A stretch of 64,000 nucleotides of DNA, taken from Paenibacillaceae bacterium (GTDB taxonomy: Bacteria > Bacillota > Bacilli > Paenibacillales > CANHGK01). The stretch is taken from NCBI GenBank assembly GCA_947460235.1, contig CANHGK010000003.1, positions 86,377 through 150,376 of the forward strand, given 5' to 3'. The position numbers and the translations under genes are program-made. This document shows positions 1 to 8,398 of this stretch, piece by piece. Below the pieces are notes generated by a model that worked only from the letters and a program-made list of their open reading frames with translations, did no database searches and was not told the DNA's origin. Numbering within the stretch: position 1 is the stretch's first letter; each line of letters starts with the position of its first letter.

Positions 1-78
1 AAGATCGATCGCAGGTAATTTCTCTTCAATTTGCCGACGCGCTCTGGTCATGTGACCGGGGAACCACTGAATACTCAC
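1..78 (-). CDS. rbgA: Ribosome biogenesis GTPase RbgA (YlqF), N-terminal fragment cut by window start
   Basis: Only the first 26 codons lie in the window. They read (V/M)SIQWFPGHMTRARR, the hallmark start of the RbgA/YlqF GTPases, which act late in assembly of the 50S subunit. The GTG start overlaps the lepB stop codon (GTGA type junction), and a GGAG about 8 bases upstream lies inside the end of lepB, so the two are translationally coupled. The position after rplS and lepB is the usual one for this gene in Bacilli. The GTPase motifs are outside the window, so the call rests on the N-terminus and on context. Confidence 0.85.
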   Translation of the reverse strand, partial: MSIQWFPGHMTRARRQIEEKLPAIDL

Positions 79-695
79 TTTACATTCTCCATATCCGGGT
101 GATTCACAAAATGAAATTGGTTTAACGGCCAGTAAATCAAATCCGATCTACCAACAATTCGCGCAGTGTCAATCGCTCCTAAATCACGACTATCCAAACT
201 ATCAGAACGGTTATCTCCCATGACGAAAACATGACCTAATGGTACGACAAAGTCGCTTCGATCTTTAATATTCCAAACTTCTCCGTTGCTATGTCGCATT
301 GCTACAACTTCTTCGAGATATGGTTCCTTTAAAGGAAGATTGTTTATGAACACTTGGTCACCTTGAACACGTATCGTGTCACCTGGCATACCAATAATTC
401 GTTTAATGAAATCACGACCATCCGTATTCAAAAAAACGATGACTTCTCCGCGTCTTGGTTCATGTAATTTGTAGATCAATTTATTTACAATCATACGCTG
501 ATGATCATAAAAATTAGGCTCCATCGACGAACCAGATACGACAAATGGCGAAACCAAAAATGTTTGTACAATTGCGACGAGCACGACGGCGACAATAATT
601 GCCTTTAACCATTCCCAAAGCTCATTCTTTAAGCTGGGAGCGGCTTCTGAAGGCGGTTGTACAGGCGTTTGATTTTCAATGTGTTGCGGTTCCAT
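75..695 (-). CDS. lepB: Signal peptidase I
   Basis: A 206-residue type I signal peptidase (S26 family), which cleaves signal peptides from secreted proteins at the outer face of the membrane. One N-terminal membrane segment (about residues 30-50) is followed by the catalytic serine box SGSSMEPN, the lysine box with GDFIKR-like DFIKRIIGMPGD, and the late GDNRSDSLDSR box, so Ser and Lys of the dyad are present. I chose the ATG at 695 because AAAGGAGGGG lies 5-6 bases upstream; an upstream ATG at 731 has no such site. A terminator separates it from rplS, so lepB-rbgA may also have their own promoter, which I could not define. Confidence 0.93.
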   Translation of the reverse strand: MEPQHIENQTPVQPPSEAAPSLKNELWEWLKAIIVAVVLVAIVQTFLVSPFVVSGSSMEPNFYDHQRMIVNKLIYKLHEPRRGEVIVFLNTDGRDFIKRIIGMPGDTIRVQGDQVFINNLPLKEPYLEEVVAMRHSNGEVWNIKDRSDFVVPLGHVFVMGDNRSDSLDSRDLGAIDTARIVGRSDLIYWPLNQFHFVNHPDMENVK

Positions 696-770
696 CGTAC
701 CCCTCCTTTTTTGAAGATTATCATCATGCAATTGCCCCTATGTATGCTGAACAAATGCTTAAATTGTAAT

Positions 771-807
771 AAAAAAAGGGAGACTTGTTATACAAGCCTC
801 CCTTTTT
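771..807 (-). terminator. Rho-independent terminator after rplS
   Basis: On the minus strand a GGGAGGCTTGT/ACAAGTCTCCC stem with a short loop runs straight into seven T residues. It lies 20 bases after the rplS stop codon. Confidence 0.9.
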
Positions 808-826
808 ACCCGAACGAATCCGAAAA

Positions 827-1171
827 TTAGCGGATTTCTTGGATGCGGGCTGCTTTACCGCGTAAATTACGCAAGTAGTACAACTTCGCACGACGTACTT
901 TACCGCGACGAGCTACTTCGATTTTCTCGATTTTCGGCGAATGGAAAGGGAATGTACGCTCTACGCCTACGCCGTAAGAAATCTTACGAACCGTAAACGT
1001 TTCACTAATTCCGCCACCATGACGCTTAATGACGAAGCCTTCGAACATCTGAATACGCTCACGCGTACCCTCGATGACTTTAACGAACACTTTTAAAGTG
1101 TCGCCCGGGCGAAACGCCGGAAGATCTGTACGCAATTGGCTTTCGCCGAATGCACGAACTAATGGCAACAT
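827..1171 (-). CDS. rplS: 50S ribosomal protein L19
   Basis: A 114-residue L19, the usual family length. It sits at the 30S-50S interface. The sequence shows the family pattern of [11 protein letters not shown], then [24 protein letters not shown] and the basic end [18 protein letters not shown]. The ATG at 1171 has AAAGGAGGAG eight bases upstream; the reading frame stays open further upstream but that part is a structured untranslated leader. It follows trmD in the usual trmD-rplS order, but with its own promoter and leader and its own terminator. Confidence 0.96.
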   Translation of the reverse strand: MLPLVRAFGESQLRTDLPAFRPGDTLKVFVKVIEGTRERIQMFEGFVIKRHGGGISETFTVRKISYGVGVERTFPFHSPKIEKIEVARRGKVRRAKLYYLRNLRGKAARIQEIR

Positions 1172-1179
1172 GTTTCGCT

Positions 1180-1246
1180 CCTCCTTTCCCGTAGGGTGTT
1201 CTTGTCTTACCTCGAATAAATCATGTCTGACAGAGGACCACCTGAT
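1180..1246 (-). promoter_or_regulatory. Probable L19 (rplS) leader, autoregulatory RNA
   Basis: Between promoter and start codon the minus-strand RNA can form nested helices: GGTG pairs with CACC and CCTC with GAGG around a loop, followed by CCCTACGGGAAAGGAGG. This resembles, from memory, the L19 leader described for low-GC Gram-positive bacteria (Rfam L19_leader), in which L19 controls its own synthesis. A covariance-model search was not possible here. Confidence 0.6.
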
Positions 1247-1264
1247 TTTTAACCAACATTCGTT

Positions 1265-1294
1265 ATCGTACCATAACTGACTAATCGTGTGCAA
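1265..1294 (-). promoter_or_regulatory. Sigma-A promoter of rplS
   Basis: Minus strand -35 TTGCAC and -10 TACGAT with an 18-base spacer, placed just upstream of the presumed L19 leader. Confidence 0.6.
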
Positions 1295-1307
1295 TTGATT
1301 TAATCGA

Positions 1308-1336
1308 TTGACCTTAGAAAAAATTCACTATAAACT
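1308..1336 (+). promoter_or_regulatory. Sigma-A promoter of the MarR gene
   Basis: -35 TTGACC and -10 TAAACT separated by 17 bases. Back-to-back with the rplS promoter. The predicted transcript start near 1343 favours the downstream GTG start of the MarR gene. Confidence 0.65.
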
Positions 1337-1381
1337 AATTTCAACACACATATGAAAGTATATGAAAGGCAGGCTTCCTCC

Positions 1382-1813
1382 GTGGCTACAAACGATCAAT
1401 TCTCTGAATTAGAAACTGTATTTCGCGATGTGTACCGCTTAATGTCCCGTGAGTTCCAACAATATGTCGAGAGTGGGATGTCCGGTTCGCAAATGCGCAT
1501 TTTAGAATCACTACATACTCTTGGCGTGCGCAAAGTGAACGAATTAGCTGATACCTTAGACGTATCAATGGCCGCGGTAACAGCTTTAATAGATAAGCTC
1601 GAATCGAAAGGGTTCGTCCGTCGCGAACGCAGCGAAGAAGACCGTCGCGTCGTCTGGATCGAAATTCTGGCGGATGGCATATCGATCATGGAAGAAATTC
1701 GCAATAAACGGTCCGTTGTCATTCACAATTTCTTCTCAGGGTTATCCGACGAAGACCAAGCCCATCTCAACCGAATCTTTAATCAAGTGAAAACAAATAT
1801 CATGCAAGGATAA
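1382..1813 (+). CDS. MarR-family transcriptional regulator
   Basis: A winged helix-turn-helix protein of about 143 residues. The core reads SQMRILESLHTLGVRKVNELADTL, then a recognition helix region (VSMAAVTALIDKLE) and the wing (GFVRRERSEEDRRVVWIEI), with DxRRxxxxLT-like spacing typical of MarR repressors. MarR proteins bind DNA as dimers, often near their own gene. I prefer GTG at 1382, since AAAGGCAGG lies 8 bases upstream and the predicted transcript starts near 1343; ATG at 1352 would leave almost no leader. The target and ligand are unknown. It is a single gene, divergent from rplS and convergent with trmD. Confidence 0.85.
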   Translation: MATNDQFSELETVFRDVYRLMSREFQQYVESGMSGSQMRILESLHTLGVRKVNELADTLDVSMAAVTALIDKLESKGFVRRERSEEDRRVVWIEILADGISIMEEIRNKRSVVIHNFFSGLSDEDQAHLNRIFNQVKTNIMQG

Positions 1814-1831
1814 CAATTAAAAGTATAATCT

Positions 1832-1880
1832 GGCGTTAGATGGGCCAATTAAGTTCTATTGATCAAATAACGCCGTTTTC
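1832..1880 (+). terminator. Weak terminator candidate after the MarR gene
   Basis: GGCGTTA pairs with TAACGCC across a 29-base loop, followed by GTTTTC. The long loop and poor T tract make this uncertain. Confidence 0.35.
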
Positions 1881-1886
1881 ATCTGG

Positions 1887-2636
1887 TTACTTACCTTCCA
1901 ATTTCAGTTGCTCCAAAAAGATCTTTTCTTTCTTCGAGAGCTCAACGCCATCAAGCAATTCTGGACGGCGCTTCCACGTGCGCTCAATCGATTGCGTTCT
2001 GCGCCATTTTTCAATATTCGCATGATGCCCCGACAACAACACATCCGGAACCTTCCACCCGCGAAATTCTGCAGGCCTTGTATATTGCGGATGCTCGAGC
2101 AAACCGCTACAGAACGAATCACTTCTCGCTGAGGTCGAATTCCCTAGTGCATCTGGCAGCAATCGTACAACCGCGTCGATCATTGTCATCGCGGCCAACT
2201 CTCCGCCGGTCAGCACAAAGTCACCAATCGATAATTCATCCGTCACCAAGTGCTCACGAACACGTTCGTCGATTCCTTCGTAATGTCCGCAAATGAAAAT
2301 CAAATGATCTTCCGCAGCAAGCTCTTCCGCTTTTTCCTGAGAGAATCGTGCACCTTGAGGACACATCAAAATAATCCGCGGCTTGCGTGACGATCGTTGT
2401 TTTTCTAACAACGACTCCACAGCAGCAAATATCGGTTCTGGTTGAATAACCATTCCACCGCCGCCTCCAAACGGATAATCGTCAACGGTATTATGTTTAT
2501 TCGTTGCATATGCTCGAAAATTCAGCGTACCAAGTTCCACCAAACCGCGTGCATGCGCTTTCCCCAAAATACTCGAACCAAATACCCCATCGAACATTTC
2601 TGGAAATAACGTTAACACATCGACCCGCAAACTCAT
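1887..2636 (-). CDS. trmD: tRNA (guanine37-N1)-methyltransferase
   Basis: A 249-residue TrmD, the SPOUT-fold enzyme that methylates G37 of tRNAs with GG at 36-37 using S-adenosylmethionine and prevents +1 frameshifting. It begins [17 protein letters not shown] and contains [23 protein letters not shown] and [15 protein letters not shown], which form the knotted cofactor site and catalytic region. The C-terminal helical domain is complete. The start codon overlaps the stop of rimM (ATGA), so the pair is coupled, as in most bacteria. Confidence 0.97.
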   Translation of the reverse strand: MSLRVDVLTLFPEMFDGVFGSSILGKAHARGLVELGTLNFRAYATNKHNTVDDYPFGGGGGMVIQPEPIFAAVESLLEKQRSSRKPRIILMCPQGARFSQEKAEELAAEDHLIFICGHYEGIDERVREHLVTDELSIGDFVLTGGELAAMTMIDAVVRLLPDALGNSTSARSDSFCSGLLEHPQYTRPAEFRGWKVPDVLLSGHHANIEKWRRTQSIERTWKRRPELLDGVELSKKEKIFLEQLKLEGK

Positions 2637-3169
2637 TCAATTAACCCCTCAATCGGTTCAATCTCAATCCGGCGCAACCCAATATCGATTTTTTTCACGA
2701 CATCATCGATGTATGGGATGTAATGCGACTTCAATTTCTTTTTACCACTTGGATCTTCACCTTGAACTTCCCATACATCATTTGCTCCAGGATGAAGAAC
2801 TTGTGTAATTTTACCGAGCAAACTTCCGTCCGGCATAAAAACTTCGCAACCAACCAATTGAAAAATATAAAATTCACCTTCCGGCAATTCGGAAAGTTCT
2901 TTGACCGGAATTAAAATTTGCCAGCCTTTATAAGGAATTACTTGATTGATATCCGTCCAACCTTCAAACTGTACAATATAATTCGTTTTTTGGTCCCGCG
3001 CGTATTTGACTGTCACATCTTCGAACTTACCAGTTCCCGGTTGCTCAATGCGCAATGTATTCCCCACGCGAAACCGCTCGTCAGCAAAATCGGTACTCGG
3101 TAAAATTTTGACCTCACCACGTATCCCGTGCGTATTGACAATTGTTCCAACTTTCAAATACGAGTACAT
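2633..3169 (-). CDS. rimM: Ribosome maturation factor RimM
   Basis: A 178-residue RimM, which binds ribosomal protein S19 and helps mature the 30S head. Its N-terminal barrel shows [17 protein letters not shown] and the second half is a PRC-barrel ending in [15 protein letters not shown] chose ATG at 3169, since GGAGG lies about 11 bases upstream and this gives the usual MxxxxVGxIVNTHG start; ATG at 3178 would be only two bases from the same site. It is 4-base overlapped with trmD. Unlike the usual order, a plus-strand stalk-domain gene separates it from khpA. Confidence 0.96.
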   Translation of the reverse strand: MYSYLKVGTIVNTHGIRGEVKILPSTDFADERFRVGNTLRIEQPGTGKFEDVTVKYARDQKTNYIVQFEGWTDINQVIPYKGWQILIPVKELSELPEGEFYIFQLVGCEVFMPDGSLLGKITQVLHPGANDVWEVQGEDPSGKKKLKSHYIPYIDDVVKKIDIGLRRIEIEPIEGLIE

Positions 3170-3220
3170 TCTGTTCATTACCTCCAATACATCCGTTAAT
3201 CACAATACTAAGGAGTGATC

Positions 3221-3964
3221 ATGTTGTTTCGTCGAACATTATTATTGTTTGTTACGATTGTTCTAAGTATGTCCCACCTGTTTGGTTTGCACGCCTTTGC
3301 GGCTGTTCATCCGCTAAATGGACCATTTCTAAAATTAAATAACACCTATGTACTATATCACAAAGCGGCGATGCCTTTCATCTCAAAGAATCGATTGATG
3401 ATCCCATTACAACTCATTTTCGGCACGATGCGTCGCAGTGAGCGGTGGGAAAAAACCACTCAAACATTGACCTCGATTCTCGAACATGCCATTGTACAAG
3501 TGACCTCCGGTTCAAAAAAGATCGTCGTTGGCGGAAGAACGGTGAACATTCCCAACAACGCGATCACTTTGAATGGGAGCATGTATGTTCCTGCTCGCGC
3601 ATTTGAATCATTGATTCAAGCAACTGTGAATTACGATCAAAAAACACGAACAGTGCAAATTATAAGCAAGCGGATGTTCAGTGCCGATCCATTTATTAAA
3701 CAATTTAACAAAAAGCTAATCATCTCTTCGCCGGTTACGATATCAAGTATCAAAATTACAAATGAAATACACGTAACTTCCGTTTCCATGCAACTCCAAC
3801 AAACATCAACTCAAACACAAGAAATCAAACGAATCCTGTACGTTTTGCCGGACAAAAATCATGCGTTCCGTTCAGAAAAAAAGCTACCAACACTTCGATC
3901 AACAGATAACATCAGCATTCGTAAGCCTCCAGAAATCCAAACGCTTTTCATTAGTTATGAATAA
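3221..3964 (+). CDS. Secreted protein with copper amine oxidase N-terminal-like (stalk) domain
   Basis: A 247-residue predicted exported protein. A signal peptide (hydrophobic stretch about residues 5-28, ending HAFAA) is followed by one copy of the domain known as copper amine oxidase N-terminal domain: YHKAAMPFISKNRLMIPLQLI, later NGSMYVPARAFESLI and a closing strand RTVQIIS. This domain is common as a surface stalk in Paenibacillaceae and relatives and says nothing about copper or oxidase activity. The C-terminal 90 residues match nothing I recognise. ATG at 3221 has AAGGAG five bases upstream. It is inserted, on the opposite strand, inside an otherwise conserved ribosomal operon. Confidence 0.75.
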   Translation: MLFRRTLLLFVTIVLSMSHLFGLHAFAAVHPLNGPFLKLNNTYVLYHKAAMPFISKNRLMIPLQLIFGTMRRSERWEKTTQTLTSILEHAIVQVTSGSKKIVVGGRTVNIPNNAITLNGSMYVPARAFESLIQATVNYDQKTRTVQIISKRMFSADPFIKQFNKKLIISSPVTISSIKITNEIHVTSVSMQLQQTSTQTQEIKRILYVLPDKNHAFRSEKKLPTLRSTDNISIRKPPEIQTLFISYE

Positions 3965-3965
3965 A

Positions 3966-4026
3966 CAAAAAACCGGCGGTCCATGTTCGTGGAATACATT
4001 CCAGAAACAAAGACAACCGGTTATTT
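3966..4026. terminator. Bidirectional terminator between stalk gene and khpA
   Basis: AAACCGG pairs with CCGGTT at the ends of a 60-base inverted structure that also holds a TGGAAT/ATTCCA inner hairpin. There are T runs on both strands, serving the plus-strand stalk gene and minus-strand khpA. Confidence 0.7.
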
Positions 4027-4281
4027 TTATGCTTTGCGAGTCAAAGACTCATCCGCAATGATATCTACTTCCACCCGTTTCGAATCGCGGGAAGATGCAG
4101 CGGCAATTACGGTACGAATTGCTTTGGCAATCCGACCTTGTTTGCCGATGACTTTGCCCATGTCGTCAGGGTGCACAATGAGTTCCACTACACGCTGGTG
4201 GGATTCTTCGCGTTCGTTTACACGAACATGTTGCGGAAAATCAACAAGCGCTTTTGCAATGTATTGGACAACGTTTTTCAT
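4027..4281 (-). CDS. khpA: KH-domain RNA-binding protein KhpA
   Basis: An 84-residue KH-domain protein (YlqC). The GxxG loop is visible in VIGKQGRIAKAIRTVI, preceded by VHPDDMGK. KhpA binds RNA, often with KhpB/Jag, and influences cell division and cell-wall synthesis in Gram-positive bacteria. The ATG at 4281 has GGAGGG six bases upstream; the frame continues upstream without a better site. It lies between rpsP and rimM as in B. subtilis, but a terminator now ends the transcript here. Confidence 0.93.
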   Translation of the reverse strand: MKNVVQYIAKALVDFPQHVRVNEREESHQRVVELIVHPDDMGKVIGKQGRIAKAIRTVIAAASSRDSKRVEVDIIADESLTRKA

Positions 4282-4307
4282 GCGTCCCTCCGTCAAGAAC
4301 ATCAGCC

Positions 4308-4565
4308 TTATTGCTGAGATTGTTTCAAGATTCCTGCTTTACGCAACAAACTTTTTACTGTGTCGGATGCTTGAGCACCAGTGTTCAACCATTTGATTGC
4401 TTTTTCTGCATCGATGTTCACGATTGCAGGTTTTGCGATCGGGTTGTACGTACCGATTTCCTCAATAAAACGACCATCACGTGGGGAACGGGAATCCGAA
4501 ACCACTACACGGTAAAACGGGCTTTTGTGAGCACCCATACGTTTCAAACGAATACGAACTGCCAT
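4308..4565 (-). CDS. rpsP: 30S ribosomal protein S16
   Basis: An 85-residue S16 with the signature start [19 protein letters not shown] and the later [12 protein letters not shown] and [18 protein letters not shown]. It is needed for assembly of the 30S body. ATG at 4565 has GGAGG eight bases upstream. It follows ffh closely (14 bases), in the conserved ylxM-ffh-rpsP-khpA order. Confidence 0.97.
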   Translation of the reverse strand: MAVRIRLKRMGAHKSPFYRVVVSDSRSPRDGRFIEEIGTYNPIAKPAIVNIDAEKAIKWLNTGAQASDTVKSLLRKAGILKQSQQ

Positions 4566-4579
4566 TACTTTCACCTCCC

Positions 4580-5944
4580 TTATTTGAATGGTAACTTCAT
4601 AGACTTGCCGAATTTGGACTTCAAGGCTTTCATACCTTTGCCGCCCATCATCGAAGACATTTGTTTCATCATCTTGCGCATCTCTTCGAATTGCTTAATG
4701 AAACGGTTCACTTCTTGCAAAGAGTTACCGCTTCCGGCCGCAATCCGCTTACGTCTGTTCGCGGAAAGCATATCCGGATTGACTTTTTCTTGCTTAGTCA
4801 TCGAGTGTACGATTGCTTCCAACTTTCGAAGGTGCTTATCGTCCACGCGCAAGTCTTTAACGTTTTTCATTTGATTCATGCCCGGCAACATCTCGAGCCA
4901 TTGTTCAAGCGGACCCATTTTGCGCATCTGCGCCATCTGGTCAAGAAAATCCTCAAACGTAAACTCGTTGTTCGCCATCTTACGTTGCATTTCCATCGCT
5001 TTGTCTTGATCGATCGCCTGATGTGCTTTCTCGATCAACGTCAGCATATCACCCATACCGAGAATCCGCGACGCCATCCGCTCCGGATGGAACGGCTCTA
5101 ATGCATCTAACTTCTCACCAGTTGCTGCAAACTTAATCGGACAACCTGTTACCGCTTTGACCGATATCGCTGCTCCGCCTCGGGTGTCACCATCAAGCTT
5201 CGTTAGAACAACACCCGTAAGTGCAAGTTGCTGGTGAAAATGTTCCGCGACTTGCACCGCATCTTGACCGGTCATTGAATCGACAACGAGTAACACTTCG
5301 TCCGGTTCAATTGCTGCGTGAATTTGCTTCAACTCATCCATTAATGTTTCATCAATATGCAAACGTCCTGCGGTATCGACAAGCACGTAATCGTGTCCAT
5401 GCTGTTTAGCATGACGAATACTGTCTGCTGCAATCGCGACTGGACTCACTTGATCACCTTGTGTATATACAGGAACACCGACTTGTTCACCAAGTACTTG
5501 CAATTGTTTAATCGCTGCTGGGCGATACACGTCACATGCAACGAGCAACGGCCGGTGATTTTCTTTCTTCAACCACTTCGCGAGCTTTCCTGTCGTCGTC
5601 GTCTTACCCGAACCTTGCAACCCTGCCATCAAAATTACCGTAGGCGGTTTATTACTGCGGGCAAGTTTCGTGTTCGAGCCACCCATCAAATCTGTCAGTT
5701 CTTTATTAACGATGTCAATCACAACCATGCCGGGTGTAAAAGACTTCAGAACTTCTTGACCGACGGCTTTTTCTTTCACGTTTGCGATGAACGTCTTCAC
5801 AACTTTGAAGTTCACGTCCGCTTCGAGGAGCGCCAAGCGAACTTCGCGCAACGCTTCAGTCACATCCTCTTCGGATAACTTGCCTTTACCGCGCAACTTC
5901 TGAAAAACTGCCTGCAACCTGCCCGTTAACCCTTCAAATGCCAT
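4580..5944 (-). CDS. ffh: Signal recognition particle protein Ffh
   Basis: A 454-residue SRP54 GTPase that captures ribosomes making membrane and secreted proteins and delivers them to FtsY. It has the N domain, then the G domain with the P-loop [36 protein letters not shown] and [12 protein letters not shown], and a methionine-rich M domain near the end ([17 protein letters not shown]). Full family length. It is preceded by its regulator-like partner gene ylxM 40 bases upstream. Confidence 0.98.
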   Translation of the reverse strand: MAFEGLTGRLQAVFQKLRGKGKLSEEDVTEALREVRLALLEADVNFKVVKTFIANVKEKAVGQEVLKSFTPGMVVIDIVNKELTDLMGGSNTKLARSNKPPTVILMAGLQGSGKTTTTGKLAKWLKKENHRPLLVACDVYRPAAIKQLQVLGEQVGVPVYTQGDQVSPVAIAADSIRHAKQHGHDYVLVDTAGRLHIDETLMDELKQIHAAIEPDEVLLVVDSMTGQDAVQVAEHFHQQLALTGVVLTKLDGDTRGGAAISVKAVTGCPIKFAATGEKLDALEPFHPERMASRILGMGDMLTLIEKAHQAIDQDKAMEMQRKMANNEFTFEDFLDQMAQMRKMGPLEQWLEMLPGMNQMKNVKDLRVDDKHLRKLEAIVHSMTKQEKVNPDMLSANRRKRIAAGSGNSLQEVNRFIKQFEEMRKMMKQMSSMMGGKGMKALKSKFGKSMKLPFK

Positions 5945-5984
5945 GTGCGTTCACCTCCACAACTTGCTTATCTATATCAAACAT

Positions 5985-6341
5985 TTAATCCCATTGCTTC
6001 AAACGATCTGTCCACGAACGAACTGCTTCAAAATTCAGTGGTAGTTCAATCGCATTTTCCTGCATTGCCGCGTATACTGCCTGCCGTTCTTGGTGTTTGC
6101 GAAGCAACTGGAGTTTCTCTTCATATTGAAGTAACAATTGCACGCCACGTTTCACTTGGTCATACACCGCTTGCCGGCTGACCTGATGATCATCGGCAAT
6201 TTCGGACAATGTCCAATCTTCCTGTAGATGCAAGGTCAAGTATGCGCGCTGTTTATCCGCGAGTAACTCACCGTAGCAATCATATAAAAGTGTCAACTCC
6301 GCGGTACGCGCTAATAATGCATCATCTTGACTGCGATCCAT
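5985..6341 (-). CDS. ylxM: YlxM/p13-family helix-turn-helix protein, partner of Ffh
   Basis: A 118-residue UPF0122 (YlxM) protein. It has a sigma-factor-region-4-like helix-turn-helix: DKQRAYLTLHLQEDWTLSE followed by IADDHQVSRQAVYDQVKRG. The family is encoded directly before ffh in many Bacillota and stimulates SRP GTPase activity in some streptococci. AGGAGGG lies about 6 bases before the ATG. It opens a transcript with a near-consensus promoter. Confidence 0.93.
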   Translation of the reverse strand: MDRSQDDALLARTAELTLLYDCYGELLADKQRAYLTLHLQEDWTLSEIADDHQVSRQAVYDQVKRGVQLLLQYEEKLQLLRKHQERQAVYAAMQENAIELPLNFEAVRSWTDRLKQWD

Positions 6342-6384
6342 GTGCGTACCCTCCTCGAACGTTAAACGCTCTTAAACCTTTTTT

Positions 6385-6413
6385 AGTTTACAAAATGCCA
6401 AGAACAATGTCAA
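6385..6413 (-). promoter_or_regulatory. Strong sigma-A promoter of the ylxM-ffh-rpsP-khpA operon
   Basis: Minus-strand -35 TTGACA (perfect) and -10 TAAACT with a 17-base spacer, about 40 bases before the ylxM start codon. Confidence 0.85.
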
Positions 6414-6523
6414 GGCGTTTTACTTGACGAGCATCGATGAAATGCGTTTCTCGAAATTATACCGTATACTAAAAGGTAAGAATGCCTTTTCAATACGAAT
6501 CCGAATATCGAGGTTACCTATCG

Positions 6524-7441
6524 ATGAAAAAACTCAACAAAGTATATGTAGAAATCACTAGCATTTGTAATCTAGCCTGCACATTTTGTCCCCCTCCGAA
6601 ACGCGAATCGATGTTCGTTTCACCTGAAGAATTTGCAGATCGACTAGAACAAATCAAACCACATACTAATCATATTTATCTTCATGTTAAAGGCGAGCCA
6701 TTGCTCCATCCGAAGATTGATCTTCTATTAGATATCGCTGCGGAAAAAGGAATTAAGGTAAACATGACCACCAACGGAAGTTTACTGGCTAAAAGTGGAC
6801 ATAAGCTTATGAATAAACCAGCGCTTCGGCAAATTAATTTTTCCCTGCACAGTTTCGACGGTCACCACGGTACAGGCGCACCAGGAAAAGCGGAATATGT
6901 GCAAAGCGTCGTTGATTTTGCGAAAGAAATTGCCGCGCGATCCTCTGTCATCGTATCTTTTCGTCTGTGGAATCTCGCCCGGGATCAAATCACCAATTTG
7001 GAACATCAACGAAACCGCGAAGTACTGTCAATATTAGAATCATCCTTTGACATCACTGAGCCGATTGAGGAACACATTAACCGCAGTAGCGGTTTCAAAC
7101 TCGCCGACCGAATCTATCTTAATCAAGATTATGAATTTATCTGGCCAAAATTAGACGAAGAAGCGGATGACGGGCGTGGTTTTTGTCATGCACTCCGCAA
7201 TCAAGCTGCCATCTTGGCGAACGGTACGGTTGTTCCATGCTGCTTAGACGGCGATGGAGTCATCAATTTAGGAAATGTAAAAAATCAGTCCTTCGGATCA
7301 ATCATCGAAGGAGATCGCGCAACTCGATTGTACGACGGATTTTCAAACCGACAAGTCGTTGAGGAGTTGTGCCGTAAATGTGATTACCGACGCCGATTCA
7401 ATTTTGATGGTGCACGGCAAACGACGTTCGGACCAACGTAA
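6524..7441 (+). CDS. Radical SAM protein with SPASM-like C-terminal cysteines, function unknown
   Basis: A 305-residue radical SAM enzyme. The cluster-binding motif is CNLACTFC (CxxxCxxC) near residue 20, followed by the GEP motif (VKGEPLLHP) and TTNGSLL. The last 75 residues hold a second cysteine set: FCHALRN, VVPCCLDGDG and LCRKCDYR, as in SPASM domains that bind extra iron-sulphur clusters. SPASM enzymes modify peptides or enzymes, or mature cofactors. I see no precursor peptide next to it. ATG at 6524 has GAGGT about 9 bases upstream; an ATG at 6482 lacks a site. It stands alone between ylxM and rpsD. Confidence 0.85.
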   Translation: MKKLNKVYVEITSICNLACTFCPPPKRESMFVSPEEFADRLEQIKPHTNHIYLHVKGEPLLHPKIDLLLDIAAEKGIKVNMTTNGSLLAKSGHKLMNKPALRQINFSLHSFDGHHGTGAPGKAEYVQSVVDFAKEIAARSSVIVSFRLWNLARDQITNLEHQRNREVLSILESSFDITEPIEEHINRSSGFKLADRIYLNQDYEFIWPKLDEEADDGRGFCHALRNQAAILANGTVVPCCLDGDGVINLGNVKNQSFGSIIEGDRATRLYDGFSNRQVVEELCRKCDYRRRFNFDGARQTTFGPT

Positions 7442-7468
7442 CGAAAGTGAATTCTTCAGCAAAATAAG

Positions 7469-7498
7469 TTGACATTCACCCAAGCATTCTAGTATGCT
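7469..7498 (+). promoter_or_regulatory. Sigma-A promoter of rpsD
   Basis: -35 TTGACA (perfect) and -10 TATGCT with an 18-base spacer. A 220-base untranslated leader follows. Confidence 0.75.
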
Positions 7499-7525
7499 TT
7501 TATTTGTGTGTGAAATTGACCGACG

Positions 7526-7660
7526 ATGTCGTGTCACCCTTACTACCGCGCAGTCATCCGTTTAAGCAGCGGCTGAACTTCTTGAATCGATGGCGTCGAT
7601 CTATGGCTCGGACGAAAACGGTCCGTTTCATTCGGCAGGCGTATGGTAGGCACGATGCGG
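7526..7660 (+). promoter_or_regulatory. Ribosomal protein S4 leader (autoregulatory RNA)
   Basis: TCGTG and CTACC at 7529-7547 pair with GGTAG and CACGA at 7645-7655, closing a branched structure that holds a CGGAC/GTCCG hairpin with a purine-rich loop. The whole lies in the long leader of rpsD. In B. subtilis S4 binds its own leader to repress translation, and this structure fits that class. Call made by pairing and context, not by a covariance search. Confidence 0.7.
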
Positions 7661-7721
7661 TCTAATGAACAACACAAATACAATCACCCCATTCACTTGG
7701 TAGGGTAAGGAGAATGAGCAC

Positions 7722-8324
7722 ATGGCACGTTATACGGGTCCAAAGTTCAAATTAAGCCGTCGTTTAGGATTATCCCTTAGCGGCACAGGAAAAGAATTGA
7801 AAAAACGCGCGTTCCCACCTGGACAACACGGTCCTGGTCAGCGCAAAAAAATGAGCGGTTATGGCGTTCAATTGCAAGAAAAACAAAAACTTCGCTTAAT
7901 GTACGGTTTGGGCGAAAAACAATTCCGCAACTTGTTTGACAAATCGTCAAAATTGAAAGGTATTCATGGCGAAAACTTCATGATCCTTCTTGAGTGCCGT
8001 TTGGATAACTTGGTTTACCGCTTAGGTTTCGCTTCGACTCGTGCAGCAGCTCGTCAATTGGTTTCTCACGGTCACGTAACAGTTAACGGTAAAAAAGTGG
8101 ATATCGCATCATTCACAGTATCTGTTGGTCAAGTGATCGGTTTGCGTGAGCGTAGCCGTTCAATTGAAGTGGTTAAATCATCCATCGGTGCATTACACCA
8201 CCGCCCACAATACCTTGATTTCAATGAAAACGCTGTTGAAGGTAAATTCACTCGTTTACCTGAGCGCGCTGAATTGTCTCAAGAAATCGACGAAAAACAA
8301 ATCGTTGAGTTTTACAGCCGTTAA
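7722..8324 (+). CDS. rpsD: 30S ribosomal protein S4
   Basis: A 200-residue S4, a primary 16S rRNA binding protein that starts 30S assembly. The start [16 protein letters not shown] and the S4 RNA-binding domain ([20 protein letters not shown], then [14 protein letters not shown]) are plain. It is the cysteine-poor (zinc-free) form, as the N-terminal CxxC set is absent. AAGGAG lies 10 bases before the ATG. Transcribed alone, from its own promoter and leader. Confidence 0.98.
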   Translation: MARYTGPKFKLSRRLGLSLSGTGKELKKRAFPPGQHGPGQRKKMSGYGVQLQEKQKLRLMYGLGEKQFRNLFDKSSKLKGIHGENFMILLECRLDNLVYRLGFASTRAAARQLVSHGHVTVNGKKVDIASFTVSVGQVIGLRERSRSIEVVKSSIGALHHRPQYLDFNENAVEGKFTRLPERAELSQEIDEKQIVEFYSR

Positions 8325-8347
8325 TAAGCCGTCCTTTCGGACGCATC

Positions 8348-8391
8348 AAAAAACCTCTTGTGCGCAGTCGCGGCAAGAGGTTTTTATTTTG
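8348..8391. terminator. Bidirectional terminator between rpsD and the PAP2 gene
   Basis: AAAAAACCTCTTG pairs with CAAGAGGTTTTT around a 14-base loop, with T runs on both strands. It can end rpsD (plus) and the acyltransferase/PAP2 transcript (minus). Confidence 0.9.
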
Positions 8392-8398
8392 TTTATTT

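Noticed and set aside
6420..6475. TTGACG and TATACT as a promoter for the radical SAM gene
   Set aside because: The spacing of about 35 bases is far too long; no convincing promoter was found.
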